Positions 26,686 to 36,442 of a stretch of DNA of 64,000 nt are shown here, in pieces; the stretch's first letter is position 1; each line of letters begins with the position of its first letter. Source of the stretch: Nostoc commune NIES-4072 (GTDB lineage Bacteria; Cyanobacteriota; Cyanobacteriia; Cyanobacteriales; Nostocaceae); the NCBI RefSeq assembly GCF_003113895.1, contig NZ_BDUD01000001.1, forward strand, positions 5,183,191-5,247,190, read 5' to 3'. The translations under genes and the position numbers were made by a program. The notes below the pieces were generated by a model. That model saw nothing but the letters and a program-made list of their open reading frames with translations, had not been told where the DNA came from and did no database searches.

Positions 26686-27420
26686 CTATTTAGCAGCGAA
26701 GTAAGCTTCTAATGCTTCAGAACCACCAATTAATTTACCATCGATAAATACTTGCGGAACTGTTGTTGCACCTGTAACCGCTCGTAAGGAACGTGTGGTG
26801 ATATCTTTACCCAAGGTAATTTCCTCGTAGTTGATACCATGTTCCTTAAGCATCTCTTTGGCACGCGCACAGAAGGGACAACCGACTTTGGCAAACAGAG
26901 AAACGAGTTCGGGCTTCACTGCTTGGGGATTGATATATCTGAGCATTGTCTCAGCATCGGATACCTTAAAGGGATCTCCTGGCTCGTCTGGCTCAATAAA
27001 CATTTGGTTAATTACACCATCTTTTACCAGCATCGAGTAGCGCCACGATCGCTTCCCAAATCCCAAATCTGATTTGTCTACCAGCATACCCATGCCTTCA
27101 GTAAATTCACCATTACCATCGGGAATTAGTTTGATATTTTCTGCTTCTTGAACTTTTGCCCATTCGTTCATCACAAAGGGATCATTGACAGAAATACAGA
27201 TAATGTCATCGACACCATTTTCTTTGAAAACCCCAGCCAATTCGTTATAACCAGGGAGATGAGTCGATGAACAAGTTGGAGTATAAGCACCCGGTAAGGA
27301 GAAGACAACCACTGTCTTATTAGCAAATAATTGATCGGTTGTCACATCCACCCACTCATTGTTTACACGAGTATGAAAAGTGACATTAGGAACTCTTTCT
27401 CCTCGGCGATTGGTGAACAT
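26686..27420 (-). CDS. Hybrid peroxiredoxin-glutaredoxin
   Basis: 244 aa fusion. Residues 1-165 are a Prx5-type peroxiredoxin with peroxidatic Cys50 in [16 protein letters not shown]. Residues 172-244 are a glutaredoxin with CPFC (Cys181, Cys184), cis-Pro in [10 protein letters not shown] and the GG-E-L site ([10 protein letters not shown]). It reduces H2O2 and alkyl hydroperoxides at the expense of glutathione in one polypeptide. Start is at [15 protein letters not shown], typical of the family. Links to other glutathione genes in the window are functional, not positional. Confidence 0.95.
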   Translation of the reverse strand: MFTNRRGERVPNVTFHTRVNNEWVDVTTDQLFANKTVVVFSLPGAYTPTCSSTHLPGYNELAGVFKENGVDDIICISVNDPFVMNEWAKVQEAENIKLIPDGNGEFTEGMGMLVDKSDLGFGKRSWRYSMLVKDGVINQMFIEPDEPGDPFKVSDAETMLRYINPQAVKPELVSLFAKVGCPFCARAKEMLKEHGINYEEITLGKDITTRSLRAVTGATTVPQVFIDGKLIGGSEALEAYFAAK

Positions 27421-27684
27421 AATTTTGCTTGCCTTTAGTAATCAATTCCAGTCATAACCTATCATGGGAAGACTGGTATGATGTAACTATCAATCAGCTA
27501 AAAAACTTCATTAATAAAACAGAATTCAGGATTCAGAATTCAGAAGTCAGAATCCTCTATCCATGTTCGCGCAGCGTCCCGCTCTTAAGGATGGAGTAAT
27601 AACCGGAAGAATATTTGAATTTTGTTGTGCTATGAGGGGCAAGGTTTTAAACCAATATTCATTACCCAGTCGGACTCCACCAAT

Positions 27685-28638
27685 TCACGCTGAATTCTGA
27701 CTCTTGGGTTCTGAATTTTCCTTGATAAAGGTCGCGATCGCTGCTATAAATTCAGTAGTTGATTCATAGGGTAAAACATTGCGCCCATTTATTTTTATAC
27801 CTCGACCTTGAGGCAAACATGCGAGATAATGAGTTAAGCGTTCGTCTGGCGTTTCTTTTTTACCTTTTTGACTAATACTCGATGCAGTCTCGCCAACAAC
27901 TACTAATGTTGGTTGCTCAATAGAGGCGATAGAATTAGTATAATCCTGTCGCCAAAACCCTGCGAGAAAAGAAAACACTGCATGACGACTAGCAGGATCT
28001 TCTGCACCTGCAAGCAATGTGTTTAACCACTCAGCATCCACAGCATTATCAGAAGCAAAAAGTTGACGAGTTGAGAAAGAATGTAAAAATTTTCGGGTGC
28101 GTGCATAGCGATAAAAAGCATTACCAAAAGGAGAATCTAATAGATTCCAAGCAAATTTTTGCCGCCATTCTGGTGATTTATTTGTGATCAAAGCCCACGT
28201 TGGAGGCCCAGAGAGTACAAGTTTGGCAATTAAGTTTGATTGCTTTTGGACTAATGCGATTGCTACTGGTAATAAAGCGCCTTGTACTACTACAATGACA
28301 GGTTTTTGCACTACTGTTTGTAAAAAGTACTGCAACTGTTCTGCCCAATCACTAGGAGTGTAAGCAAGATGAGGCATATCACTTTCGCCACACCCTAGTA
28401 AATCAGGGTTATAAATTGAATTACGCTGACCTGAATTATACCATTCTCGACAGAATCGCTGCCAAAATTGCCGCGACAATCCAACGCCAATAGGATGAAT
28501 TAATAGTAAGGGAATACCCTCCGGTGTTGTGTTAGTTGGTTGATGAACTTCGTAGGCGCAACGATAATTCCGCCAACTGTAAAACTGGCTAGGAGATGCT
28601 GTCAGATTGGTTGTGTTAGTTACAGCAGATGGTTGCAT
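27685..28638 (-). CDS. Alpha/beta-hydrolase-fold protein lacking catalytic residues
   Basis: 317 aa. The fold is clear: LLLIHPIGVGLSRQFWQRFC after strand 3, DLLGCGESDMP, the strand-5 turn and a cap domain. But the nucleophile elbow, normally GxSxG, reads VVQGALLP (Gly120 at the Ser position), and the usual His-containing C-terminal HxPHxE segment reads GRNVLPYES. So it should not work as a Ser hydrolase; it may bind a ligand or partner, or use another mechanism. Its start is 22 bases from the stop of the epimerase gene upstream, so the two form an operon. Confidence 0.82.
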   Translation of the reverse strand: MQPSAVTNTTNLTASPSQFYSWRNYRCAYEVHQPTNTTPEGIPLLLIHPIGVGLSRQFWQRFCREWYNSGQRNSIYNPDLLGCGESDMPHLAYTPSDWAEQLQYFLQTVVQKPVIVVVQGALLPVAIALVQKQSNLIAKLVLSGPPTWALITNKSPEWRQKFAWNLLDSPFGNAFYRYARTRKFLHSFSTRQLFASDNAVDAEWLNTLLAGAEDPASRHAVFSFLAGFWRQDYTNSIASIEQPTLVVVGETASSISQKGKKETPDERLTHYLACLPQGRGIKINGRNVLPYESTTEFIAAIATFIKENSEPKSQNSA

Positions 28639-28660
28639 AATTCCTAGTTTTTAATAGTTG

Positions 28661-29482
28661 CTAAAAAATTATCTGTGGATGAATTAGCTGGTATCCAGCT
28701 TCTTTCAGCTTTTCATTCGATACCCAAGCATTATATGGGCGGGTACTCTTAATAGAAGTATCCCATATAACTTTGGGTAAATTATGTTTTTCAAATAGGC
28801 CATCTAGCAAGTCTTGACTGGTGAGATGTGCATCATCTACCAGATTATAAATCCCTTGTAAACGACGGTAACGGGCAAATTCTATCGCACCAACAATATC
28901 ATCCAGGTGAATCCAATTTGTGATATCTTCGCCGCCGGGACGAGTTGTACCAGAATATCTGCTAAATATTTTCACCAGTTCTCTACCAGGGCCATAAATT
29001 CCTCCTAAGCGAAAGATACAAACGCGGAGATTTTCGCTAGATGCTGATAGCAGGACATCCTCTGTTTTTCGGAGAATTTGTGCATTTAAATTAGCGGGTG
29101 CAAGCGGTGTTTCTTCATCTACCCAAACACCGTTTCTGTCACCATATACGGCATAACTACCTGTGTATACTAATTGTTTTACACTCGGAATCTGCTGTAA
29201 GGATGAAACTAAAGTTTGGGCAGTTTGTAGATAAGTTTCTTCATAAACTTCTGTACCTTTTGCACCAACGCTCAAAAGTACAACATCTTGATTGTGCAAA
29301 ACTGATTTTAGACTATCTAAGTCATTACCACGGGTAACTACAACTCTTTGGGATACTGATTTTAGTGCAGGGACACGCTCAGAGGAAGTTGTGGTTACAC
29401 TGACAACAAAATTCCCCTTTTCCTGCCAATATTGAGCAACTTTATAACCAACATAACCACAACCAATGATTGCAACGTTCAT
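28661..29482 (-). CDS. NAD(P)-dependent epimerase/SDR-like protein
   Basis: 273 aa. N-terminal Rossmann motif VAIIGCGYVGYKVA, DVVLLSVGAKG, then VYTGSYAVYGDRNG (active-site region with the Tyr but no classical YxxxK) and FRLGGIYGPGRELV, as in extended SDR proteins of the YeeZ/atypical type. It resembles cyanobacterial nucleoside-sugar epimerase-like proteins with altered catalytic residues. Product and substrate unknown. Upstream of and close to the hydrolase-fold gene. Confidence 0.85.
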   Translation of the reverse strand: MNVAIIGCGYVGYKVAQYWQEKGNFVVSVTTTSSERVPALKSVSQRVVVTRGNDLDSLKSVLHNQDVVLLSVGAKGTEVYEETYLQTAQTLVSSLQQIPSVKQLVYTGSYAVYGDRNGVWVDEETPLAPANLNAQILRKTEDVLLSASSENLRVCIFRLGGIYGPGRELVKIFSRYSGTTRPGGEDITNWIHLDDIVGAIEFARYRRLQGIYNLVDDAHLTSQDLLDGLFEKHNLPKVIWDTSIKSTRPYNAWVSNEKLKEAGYQLIHPQIIF

Positions 29483-29598
29483 GACAAATTAGACACAAAT
29501 AAATTAAACTACTCATTGAGACAATATTCTCAATTAAGGGACTGGACGTAAATAAATTTAACACTCCATAACCAAAAAAGAATATCAATAGTACAGCC

Positions 29599-29641
29599 TA
29601 ATGACTAATGACTAATGACTAATGACTAATGACTAATAACT
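29599..29641. repeat. STRR, AATGACT heptamer tandem
   Basis: About six tandem AATGACT units lie just after the glutathione peroxidase stop. The same heptamer occurs at 6917-6941 and 56050-56080. Confidence 0.85.
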
Positions 29642-30125
29642 ATTTAGCTAATTCTTTCTCTATTATGGCAATAATTTCTGGTGAATTTGGCTGGATACTA
29701 CTATTAAATCTAGCTATCACTTCACCTTGTTTATTAACTAAAAATTTTTCAAAGTTCCAAGCAATAGTTCCAGTTGGCTCAATGGCTTTGGTAAGTCTGT
29801 CATAAAGTGGATGCTGCTGCGAGCCTTTGGCATGAACTTTATCGAATAGTTCAAAGGTAACATTATATTTACTCGTGCAGAATTTCACAATTTCTTCATT
29901 GCTTCCTGGTTCCTGCGCTCCAAAATCGTTACAGGGGAAACCTAAAATACGTAACCCTGCTTCCCTGTACTTCTGGTTCAATTTTTCTAACCCCTCGTAT
30001 TGAGAAGTATAACCGCAGTAGGATGCCACATTCACAATTAAGAGTACCTTGTCGGTATACTCGTTTAATTGTTTATCTTCACCGTTGATAGTCTTAACTA
30101 CGATGTCCGAAATCGTTTTACTCAT
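29640..30125 (-). CDS. Glutathione peroxidase (GPx-like thiol peroxidase)
   Basis: 161 aa. NVASYCGYTSQYEGLEKL carries peroxidatic Cys37 (no selenocysteine), FPCNDFGAQEPG the Gln of the site and IAWNFEKFLV the Trp/Asn, giving the GPx tetrad. FCTSKYNVTFELFDKV is also typical. No signal peptide, so cytoplasmic; cyanobacterial members often use NADPH or thioredoxin to reduce lipid hydroperoxides. Monocistronic. Confidence 0.94.
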   Translation of the reverse strand: MSKTISDIVVKTINGEDKQLNEYTDKVLLIVNVASYCGYTSQYEGLEKLNQKYREAGLRILGFPCNDFGAQEPGSNEEIVKFCTSKYNVTFELFDKVHAKGSQQHPLYDRLTKAIEPTGTIAWNFEKFLVNKQGEVIARFNSSIQPNSPEIIAIIEKELAK

Positions 30126-30913
30126 CTTGAATCTGATTTATAGGGAATATTGCCAAGTCTCCCATATTACAGGTACTGTAAACCCTCTTTTTTTAAGGAA
30201 ATTAGGTTTGTTAGCCCTATGATTCTATTTAATTCAGGCTGTAAGCTTGTATAAGAGTTTCGATAAATGTTTCTTTCAGTGATTGATGCTGAATAGGCTA
30301 GGCGATGTTTAACGACCAACTAAGAGGTAGAGCGTCGCTCAACTGCTGCACCCAATCAATAACGATAGCGATCGCCTGTGAGTTTACCTGAGTGAGAACT
30401 CTTCTGTAAATACCTCCACTAATCCAGACTCTCAGGATAGGCTTGTAAATCTGCGTTACTTTTGATACAAATCTTTTCGCCGGGATAAATTATGAATTAT
30501 CTTAATCTTCGTGTTGAGTTTATCTCTACAACTGTTACTTTTATCAACAAGATTGGATGGTCGAGAGTGCGGACATATCGTATCGGTTATTTCACCAATG
30601 ATAGCTTCTGGATTACACCCAGTGGTCAGTTTAAGGGAGAATTATTGTTCTTCAATGTAGCTTTTAAAGTAACAAAAATTTAACTTTTTGTATAAAAACG
30701 TAATATTATTCATAATTGTCCGATCCTGAAATCAGAAAATACCTACCGATAAAGGATATAGATGCTTAACTTGTTGCATCAAGAGCTATTTGCCATAAAA
30801 AAAGCGAAAAAATGTATTCTGTGATACAGCTTTTTGGTTTTAGTAAATAGAAAATCAGTCAAATTTATCCGTCTAAGCATAAATTTACCAAAGGTAAAAT
30901 AAGAAGTAGTTTC
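30126..30913. other. Spacer with weak coding relics
   Basis: A minus-strand frame ending in TAG at 30298 stays open about 63 codons (...VWISGGIYRRVLTQVNSQAI...) but has a stop upstream and no start; it looks like the end of a lost gene. A plus-strand 63-aa ORF at 30492 has no family features. I annotate neither. Confidence 0.3.
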
Positions 30914-31200
30914 ATAATTTCTGTAAAGCTCCCACTATTGAGTCTTTATCTGAAACTACATCTAAACTGCAAATTTCTATTGATCTTACCTGTGTACTAA
31001 TCACTAGTTTTTTAGTATTCTTCATAAAATTGGCTTTGCCATGTTAGAAGCAGGCTTTATCTGCCAAAGAGGTGTAGTTAAGGCCTTACTAGAAAACTCA
31101 ATTTACGTCGCTGTAACCATCTTAGCGTGGGGAAAAATCAGCTGTAACTGTGTTGCATCCTTTCAGAATATTGACAATTTCTGGCGATTTCCTGAACAAA
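30914..31200 (+). pseudogene. Relic of an ammonium transporter (amt) paralogue
   Basis: Plus strand from about 30914 reads ...SKLQISIDLTCVLITSFLVFFIKL. At about 31033 one base is lost and the +1 frame continues with FAMLEAGFICQRGVVKALLE and then NSIYVAVTILAWGKIS. This is the first membrane span and FAMLEAGF motif of Amt proteins (compare [20 protein letters not shown] in the intact gene 500 bases downstream). The rest is missing. So it is a frameshifted, truncated paralogue left in the amt promoter region. Confidence 0.85.
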
Positions 31201-31458
31201 ATTTCTTTGTGAAAAATTAAAGATTAAGTAAAGAAAACTTGACTGTTGCAGAAAATACACCATAATTACTTAAGAATATCTAAAAAAAATACTTACAGAT
31301 GTGCCAAGAGTTTCCTAAACTCCTACTCAGGTAATTTGATTTTCTGGTTTTAAACAAGTGGTCTAAAGGAAAAATATCAAAAACCACTGGATTGAAGTTC
31401 GGGCGGTAGTTTTTTCTGCTTAACCTGTTTTTTCCCTTTTTTAAGGATAGTTTTGAGG

Positions 31459-33036
31459 ATGATGTTCAAATTCATGTACAAACAAAAATCGAAAACAAAA
31501 AATAGGCGTCTGTCTGCAAGAAATTACGTCGTCAATTCACAGATAAACTCAAAAGTCAAGCTATTTAATCTAGCAATTAAGCGACTCTCTCCCAGTTGGC
31601 AAGCCTGCTTACCTTTAGCTTGTCTGATTGTATTGGGTTGGGGTTATGCCGCAGTTGCCCAAACTCCAGCCGCAGGGCCAACCACAGCAGAACTCAAAGT
31701 TGCTCTTGATACGCTGTGGGTTGCGATCGCAGCCTTTTTAGTGTTCTTCATGAATGCTGGTTTTTGTATGTTAGAAACCGGCTTCTGTCGTCAGAAAAAC
31801 GCTGTTAACGTTCTTTCCAAAAACTTGATTGTATTTGCTTTGTCCAGCGTTGCTTTTTGGGTACTCGGTTTTGGCTTAATGTTCGGTGATGGCAACGACT
31901 TCATTGGATTGAATGGGTTTTTCTTAGGAGGAGCAGATAACAGTCCCGCCACAGGAGAAACCTATAAAGGTATCTTCGGTGCTATTAGTTGGGCTGGTGT
32001 ACCTTTAGCTGCCAAGTTTTTATTCCAGCTAGTGTTTGCTGGAACAGCAGCAACAATCGTTTCTGGTGCAGTAGCCGAACGGATTAAGTTTGTTGACTTC
32101 CTAATCTTTAGCCTCTTACTTGTAGGTATTCTCTACCCCATTACCGGACACTGGATTTGGGGAACTGGTTGGCTAGCAGACAGAGGCTTTTGGGATTTTG
32201 CCGGTTCTACTGTGGTTCACTCTGTAGGTGGTTGGGCAGCTTTGATGGGAGCAGCATTTCTTGGCCCCCGTCTTGGTAGATATCAAGATAGGCAAGTTGT
32301 GGCTATGCCTGGTCACAACATGAGTATTGCCACTTTGGGCTGTCTGATCCTGTGGTTGGGCTGGTTTGGTTTCAACCCCGGTTCTGTGATGGCTGCCGAT
32401 CCTAGTGCGATCAGTCACATTGCTGTCACCACTAACATGGCTGCTGCTGCCGGTGGAATTGCTGCCACCGTTACAGCTTGGTTATACTTAGGTAAACCAG
32501 ACCTGTCAATGATTATCAATGGTATTTTGGCTGGCTTGGTTGGGATTACAGCGCCTTGTGCTTACGTAGGCATTCCTGCTTCTTTACTCATTGGGTTGAT
32601 TGCCGGAGTACTAGTAGTTTTCTCTGTAACATTCTTTGACAAACTTGGCATTGATGACCCAGTAGGAGCTACCTCAGTTCACCTAGTTTGTGGCATCTGG
32701 GGAACTTTAGCAGTGGGTCTTTGGGCAGTTGGCCCTGGTGTTTATTCCTGGTATGGCGATACACTTGGCCCAGCAAAAGGTTTATTTGCAGGTGGTGGCT
32801 TTGGACAGTTCGGTATTCAGTTGCTGGGCGTTGTCTCAGTAGGCGGCTTCACTGTCTTACTCAGTAGCATCTTTTGGCTAGCGCTGAAAGCTACTTTAGG
32901 TATCAGAGTATCCAAAGAAGAGGAACTAGAAGGTTTGGATATCGGTGAACACGGTATGGAAGCCTACAGTGGATTTCTCAAAGAAGGTGATGGAACTGGA
33001 TTTTCTGGAGAACAAAGCTCAATTGGCAGATATTAG
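31459..33036 (+). CDS. amt: Ammonium transporter (Amt family)
   Basis: About 525 aa; I start at the ATG at 31459, with AAGGAT upstream, rather than the TTG at 31453. The N-terminus is basic, then [16 protein letters not shown] acts as a signal peptide, followed by about 11 membrane spans. Family features: [36 protein letters not shown] segment, [36 protein letters not shown] and [20 protein letters not shown] (the twin His sites in VVHS and VHLV). It passes NH4+/NH3 inward for assimilation under nitrogen limitation. No glnB/glnK is adjacent; terminator at 33142. Confidence 0.94.
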   Translation: MMFKFMYKQKSKTKNRRLSARNYVVNSQINSKVKLFNLAIKRLSPSWQACLPLACLIVLGWGYAAVAQTPAAGPTTAELKVALDTLWVAIAAFLVFFMNAGFCMLETGFCRQKNAVNVLSKNLIVFALSSVAFWVLGFGLMFGDGNDFIGLNGFFLGGADNSPATGETYKGIFGAISWAGVPLAAKFLFQLVFAGTAATIVSGAVAERIKFVDFLIFSLLLVGILYPITGHWIWGTGWLADRGFWDFAGSTVVHSVGGWAALMGAAFLGPRLGRYQDRQVVAMPGHNMSIATLGCLILWLGWFGFNPGSVMAADPSAISHIAVTTNMAAAAGGIAATVTAWLYLGKPDLSMIINGILAGLVGITAPCAYVGIPASLLIGLIAGVLVVFSVTFFDKLGIDDPVGATSVHLVCGIWGTLAVGLWAVGPGVYSWYGDTLGPAKGLFAGGGFGQFGIQLLGVVSVGGFTVLLSSIFWLALKATLGIRVSKEEELEGLDIGEHGMEAYSGFLKEGDGTGFSGEQSSIGRY

Positions 33037-33141
33037 GGTAAATATTTCTTTGGTTTACTCTCTGGCATATTCCTAATATGAGCTACCAACACACCATTAG
33101 TAGATTGAACTGATTCCGCAAAATTCTCTATCGAAGCGGGG

Positions 33142-33173
33142 AAAAGTAGGAGGTATAAAACCCCCTACTTTTT
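33142..33173 (+). terminator. Intrinsic terminator after amt
   Basis: AAAAGTAGGAGG pairs with CCCCCTACTTTTT (the stem has one bulge), and the T-run ends it, 105 bases after the stop. No other feature is evident in the spacer 33174-33416. Confidence 0.7.
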
Positions 33174-33416
33174 CAAATTTTTACATATAGCATCAGTTAC
33201 CCTGCGGGATCTTTCTACACTCGGGGTAAAAGTCCCCTTCTGAAATATCTTTAATTTTGAATTATTAACCCCTTGTCTCTTCGTTAACGCCGACTTACTT
33301 AGGAAAGTATAAAATTAAATATACCAATATACTTGCGAGTATTAACTGAATAATGCCACCATGAGTCTGCGTGATCTGAATCAAAGTTAACACTTATTTT
33401 ACCTTGTGAAAAATTT

Positions 33417-33872
33417 ATGGTTAGAGGATTGAGAGTTAGTATGGTGCTATTGGCAGTTTTGGGAAATCTGGCGTGGTCATTTAGTGCCAAGGCGAATTTT
33501 AACGGCAAACTCACCGTAGAAATTGATGGCTTGAAGAATAAACAAGGACAAGTTTGTGTGAGTATATTTGCTAGCAGTGAAGGATTTCCTAGCGATCGCA
33601 ATCGCAGCTTACAAAAGCAGTGTACCAAAATTACTAGCACTCCCTTAGCGATTAGCTTTGAGAACTTGAAAGCAGGTAGTTACGCCGTTGCTGTCTTCCA
33701 CGATCAAAATAGCGACGGCACTCTCAATAGTAATGTTTTTGGTATACCAAACGAAGGCTTTGGATTTTCCAGCAACCCAGAAATTCGCACAAGAGCAGCC
33801 AAATTTAGCGAAGCAGCATTTTTAGTAGCAGGCCCGGAAACTGATATCCAAATCCAATTGAAATATTTTTAG
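33417..33872 (+). CDS. DUF2141 family exported protein
   Basis: 151 aa. Signal peptide MVRGLRVSMVLLAVLGNLAW, cut near SAKA (about residue 26). The mature part is a beta-sandwich with the family features LTVEIDGLKNKQGQVCVSIF, FENLKAGSYAVAVFHDQNSDG and NVFGIPNEGFGFSSNPEI. Periplasmic or extracellular; function of DUF2141 is unknown. Converges with the HEAT-repeat gene three bases away. Confidence 0.88.
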   Translation: MVRGLRVSMVLLAVLGNLAWSFSAKANFNGKLTVEIDGLKNKQGQVCVSIFASSEGFPSDRNRSLQKQCTKITSTPLAISFENLKAGSYAVAVFHDQNSDGTLNSNVFGIPNEGFGFSSNPEIRTRAAKFSEAAFLVAGPETDIQIQLKYF

Positions 33873-33875
33873 TGT

Positions 33876-35015
33876 TTATTCTCGTGAATCGTTGTGTGAA
33901 TCTTCTGGTATACTTTGTTGTTCAGGCAAACCACGCATTCGATTCATCTGAGTTAAAGCATATCGTGCTGTTGCTTGCACCTCGGCATCTGGATCTTCTA
34001 GTGCATGGTGCAACATCTGACTCATTTGACCCATCATGTCATAAACGCGCGTCAGATCACGGATCGCATTTTGCCGCACCTGTGGACTTTCATCTTGGAG
34101 TGAAATTGCTAGGCCACGGTTCATTGGTTTGAGTGTGCGGATGCCAATTTCTGCCAAAGCTGCCAAAATTAAACTGCTTTCTTGAGAATCGGCATCAATC
34201 ATCAGGTCAACCAGATGCTGAATTGCCCGCGAATCTCCCTGTTGACCCAAATCCCAAATAGCCTTGCGCCGCTTCGTGGGGTCAGCACTGCGTAAGTCTT
34301 GAATTAGTTCGTCAACAATATTTAGTTTAGCTAGCCGGGAAGTTTTTTCTGGTAGCAGTAACTGTGTGGCGAGTGGTGGCGTAGCTGTTTGTGGATTAGT
34401 TACAGTCTCTGGAGAAGGTGATGTCATGGGGTTTTTGTTAGCTTCACTCAAACTTTTAGTTTCTGATATTTCGGATTGCACTTGTTTGCCCTGACGAAAC
34501 CACTTCAGCAGGTAAATAAGTGCGCCAATACTTCCTAGAACTCCGATGGAAAATATTAACCACCAGACAAAACCCCTCTCGGTTGGTTTAGGTGTTGTAG
34601 TTGGTTTGGAAGTTGCAGCAGCAGAATTAATAATTGGAGAAGTGACAATCTGATTTTTGGCTACTATTGCCGCTTGCAGTCTCCCCCTAGTCGCCAGACC
34701 GGCAAGACCATCTACTTTTAAACCCTGTGCTTTCTGGAATTTAATTACAGCGATTTCTGTATTGGCGTTGTACTCTCCATCTACCACGCCACTGTAGTAT
34801 CCCAACTGCTTTAATTGGGTTTGTAATCTCTGCACATCTGATTTTCGACTACCATATCTCAAAACAGTTGGACTAGCAGTAACTGTCGAACTAGCTTGTG
34901 CAAGTTCTAAAGTTTCAGGTGCTAGGTTAGGTGTTGCTGTGCTTGCACGATTCGGGTAAAAACCCACGCAAGAAAAACAGGTAAATATCAAAATTGAGGA
35001 ACGGCATAGCCTCAT
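33876..35015 (-). CDS. Exported/anchored PG-binding domain protein with HEAT repeats
   Basis: About 379 aa from the ATG at 35015 (MRLCRSSILIFTCFSC...), giving a signal peptide; the in-frame upstream start at 35087 is a TTG with a non-secretory leader. Residues ~50-115 are a PG_binding_1 domain (VQRLQTQLKQLGYYSGVVDG ... KAQGLKVDGLAG). A membrane span (FVWWLIFSIGVLGSIGALIY) follows, and the C-terminal ~140 residues are HEAT/PBS-lyase-type repeats (AIWDLGQQGDSRAIQHLVDL; DESPQVRQNAIRDLTRVY; DPDAEVQATARYALTQM). So the wall-facing domain and a protein-binding cytoplasmic domain flank one span. Function unknown. Confidence 0.82.
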   Translation of the reverse strand: MRLCRSSILIFTCFSCVGFYPNRASTATPNLAPETLELAQASSTVTASPTVLRYGSRKSDVQRLQTQLKQLGYYSGVVDGEYNANTEIAVIKFQKAQGLKVDGLAGLATRGRLQAAIVAKNQIVTSPIINSAAATSKPTTTPKPTERGFVWWLIFSIGVLGSIGALIYLLKWFRQGKQVQSEISETKSLSEANKNPMTSPSPETVTNPQTATPPLATQLLLPEKTSRLAKLNIVDELIQDLRSADPTKRRKAIWDLGQQGDSRAIQHLVDLMIDADSQESSLILAALAEIGIRTLKPMNRGLAISLQDESPQVRQNAIRDLTRVYDMMGQMSQMLHHALEDPDAEVQATARYALTQMNRMRGLPEQQSIPEDSHNDSRE

Positions 35016-35141
35016 ATTGCAAGTTTTAGCCTGAAGGTGCTTTTGAAGTATTCTTCTTCGATACCACAATACCTTCAAGATTACCAAATTACCGAATGTT
35101 AACTGTCATTTTTTTATTGGCCATTGGGAAAGAGGAGGCAG

Positions 35142-35222
35142 GATAGCGTAGCGTAAAGCCTTCTCTACAAGAGGCAACGCCTTCGGCATAGCTTCTCTAC
35201 GAGACGCTACCGCGAACGCTTA
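35142..35222. repeat. Dispersed palindromic repeat (GCGTAGCGT type)
   Basis: The sequence has paired GATAGCGTAGCG and CGAGACGCTA ends and inner TTCTCTAC segments. A related fragment (ATCGCGTAGCGTC) is at 36563-36575. Confidence 0.45.
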
Positions 35223-35251
35223 GAGCAAGTCCGCGAGTGTCATTTTGAATT

Positions 35252-35375
35252 ACTAGTACTCTGTCCCATTAATTTTGAAGGGTTATAAAAGTTCGTAGTA
35301 AGGACTTTAGTCCTTGATTTGAGCGATAAATCGCTCACTACAAACCCTTCATAACTAATAGGACAGACCACTAGT
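35252..35375. repeat. MITE-like element, 124 bp, cloverleaf-like inner structure
   Basis: Imperfect terminal inverted repeats of ~33 bp start ACTAGT on both sides (35252 and the complement ending 35375) with five mismatches, including CTGTCC/GGACAG and GAAGGGTT/AACCCTTC. Inside, GTTCGTAGT (35291) is inverted as ACTACAAAC (35337-35345), and between them sit two further palindromes, AAGGACTTTAGTCCTT and GAGCGATAAATCGCTC. The right end abuts the EamA stop codon. Confidence 0.85.
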
Positions 35376-36442
35376 TATGGTAAAATTTCTCGTTCAGATT
35401 CTCTCACGCCTAAAGTTATGGGGTTTAATTTTTTAGCGGATGCTTCTAAAACTGGTTGCTGTATATTAGCTATCTCGCCGACAGTAACTGTGTCGTTTTG
35501 CGCTGCTAAAGTATCACGTTGGTTAATGAGATAGATGCTGATTAAAGTTAGGAAAACACCGACCCACTGCAACGGACTAAGGACTTCTGAGAGAAAGAGA
35601 TTGCCAAATAGTAGGGCAAAGACGGGTGTGAGGAAGGTGAGGGAACTAAGACTGGTGAGACTGCCACTAGAAGCAAAGTAGAAGAATAATCCGTAGGCGA
35701 TCGCACTGCCAAATACGGTAGCATAACCCAAAGCCACTAAATCAGATGCTCCTAGATTCTCCCACTGCTGGGATTCCACAACTGATGAAACTCCCCATAG
35801 TGGCAATCCACCCAAAATCATGTGCCATCCCGTAGCGGTTACTGGGTCAGCATGTCGGCACACAAACCGAATCAACACTGTTCCCACTGCCATTGATAGG
35901 GCTGCTAACAGCATCAACCACTCGCCACTAGCAAACAAATCTTGCCAATTGCCAATTGTAATATTTGCGCCTGAGTCGAGAAAATGTAAAATCCACTCAT
36001 CAGGTAAGCCGATTAAACTAATGCCTGTGACACCCAAACCTAGCCCCAGCCATCCCCAAAAACCAATGTGTTCTTGAAATAGCCACAACGATAGTAAAGC
36101 AACAGCCAAAGGTTGCGAGTCAATCATCACAGACCCTAACCCCGCACTGGTTCTAACTAATCCCTCTGCCAAAAAGCCTTGAAACAGCGTCCCATCTACT
36201 AGAGCAAATAAGGCAATCCACAGCCATGCAGCCCAACCCTTCGGCTGGGGTTTACCCATAAATGCTGCTGCAATCAGAATTAACATCCCTGCTGGTATCA
36301 GACGCACACCTGCCATGAATAGCGGTGTGGTATGGGGTATCACTCCTTTCATGGCTACCATTGCCGTCCCCCATAGGAAAAAGGGGGCAATTAACAGGAG
36401 AGGGGCGAAGGGAAGTTTAGATGCACTGAGTTTCAGTTGCAT
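35375..36442 (-). CDS. EamA/DMT-superfamily exporter
   Basis: About 355 aa from the ATG at 36442 (MQLKLSASKLPFAPLLL); an upstream TTG start gives 11 more residues. Ten membrane spans in two EamA halves: FFLWGTAMVAMKGVIPHTTP...GSVMIDSQPLAVALLSLW and WHMILGGLPLWGVSS ... SLTFLTPVFALLFGNLFLSE. Such proteins export amino acids, nucleotides or other metabolites; substrate not predictable. The C-terminal ~40 residues are polar. The gene ends at the edge of the 124-bp repeat. Confidence 0.9.
   Translation of the reverse strand: MQLKLSASKLPFAPLLLIAPFFLWGTAMVAMKGVIPHTTPLFMAGVRLIPAGMLILIAAAFMGKPQPKGWAAWLWIALFALVDGTLFQGFLAEGLVRTSAGLGSVMIDSQPLAVALLSLWLFQEHIGFWGWLGLGLGVTGISLIGLPDEWILHFLDSGANITIGNWQDLFASGEWLMLLAALSMAVGTVLIRFVCRHADPVTATGWHMILGGLPLWGVSSVVESQQWENLGASDLVALGYATVFGSAIAYGLFFYFASSGSLTSLSSLTFLTPVFALLFGNLFLSEVLSPLQWVGVFLTLISIYLINQRDTLAAQNDTVTVGEIANIQQPVLEASAKKLNPITLGVRESEREILP

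Noticed and set aside
30492..30683. 63-aa plus ORF in the spacer before the amt relic
   Set aside because: No recognisable motif and unlike any neighbour; could be chance in an AT-rich spacer.
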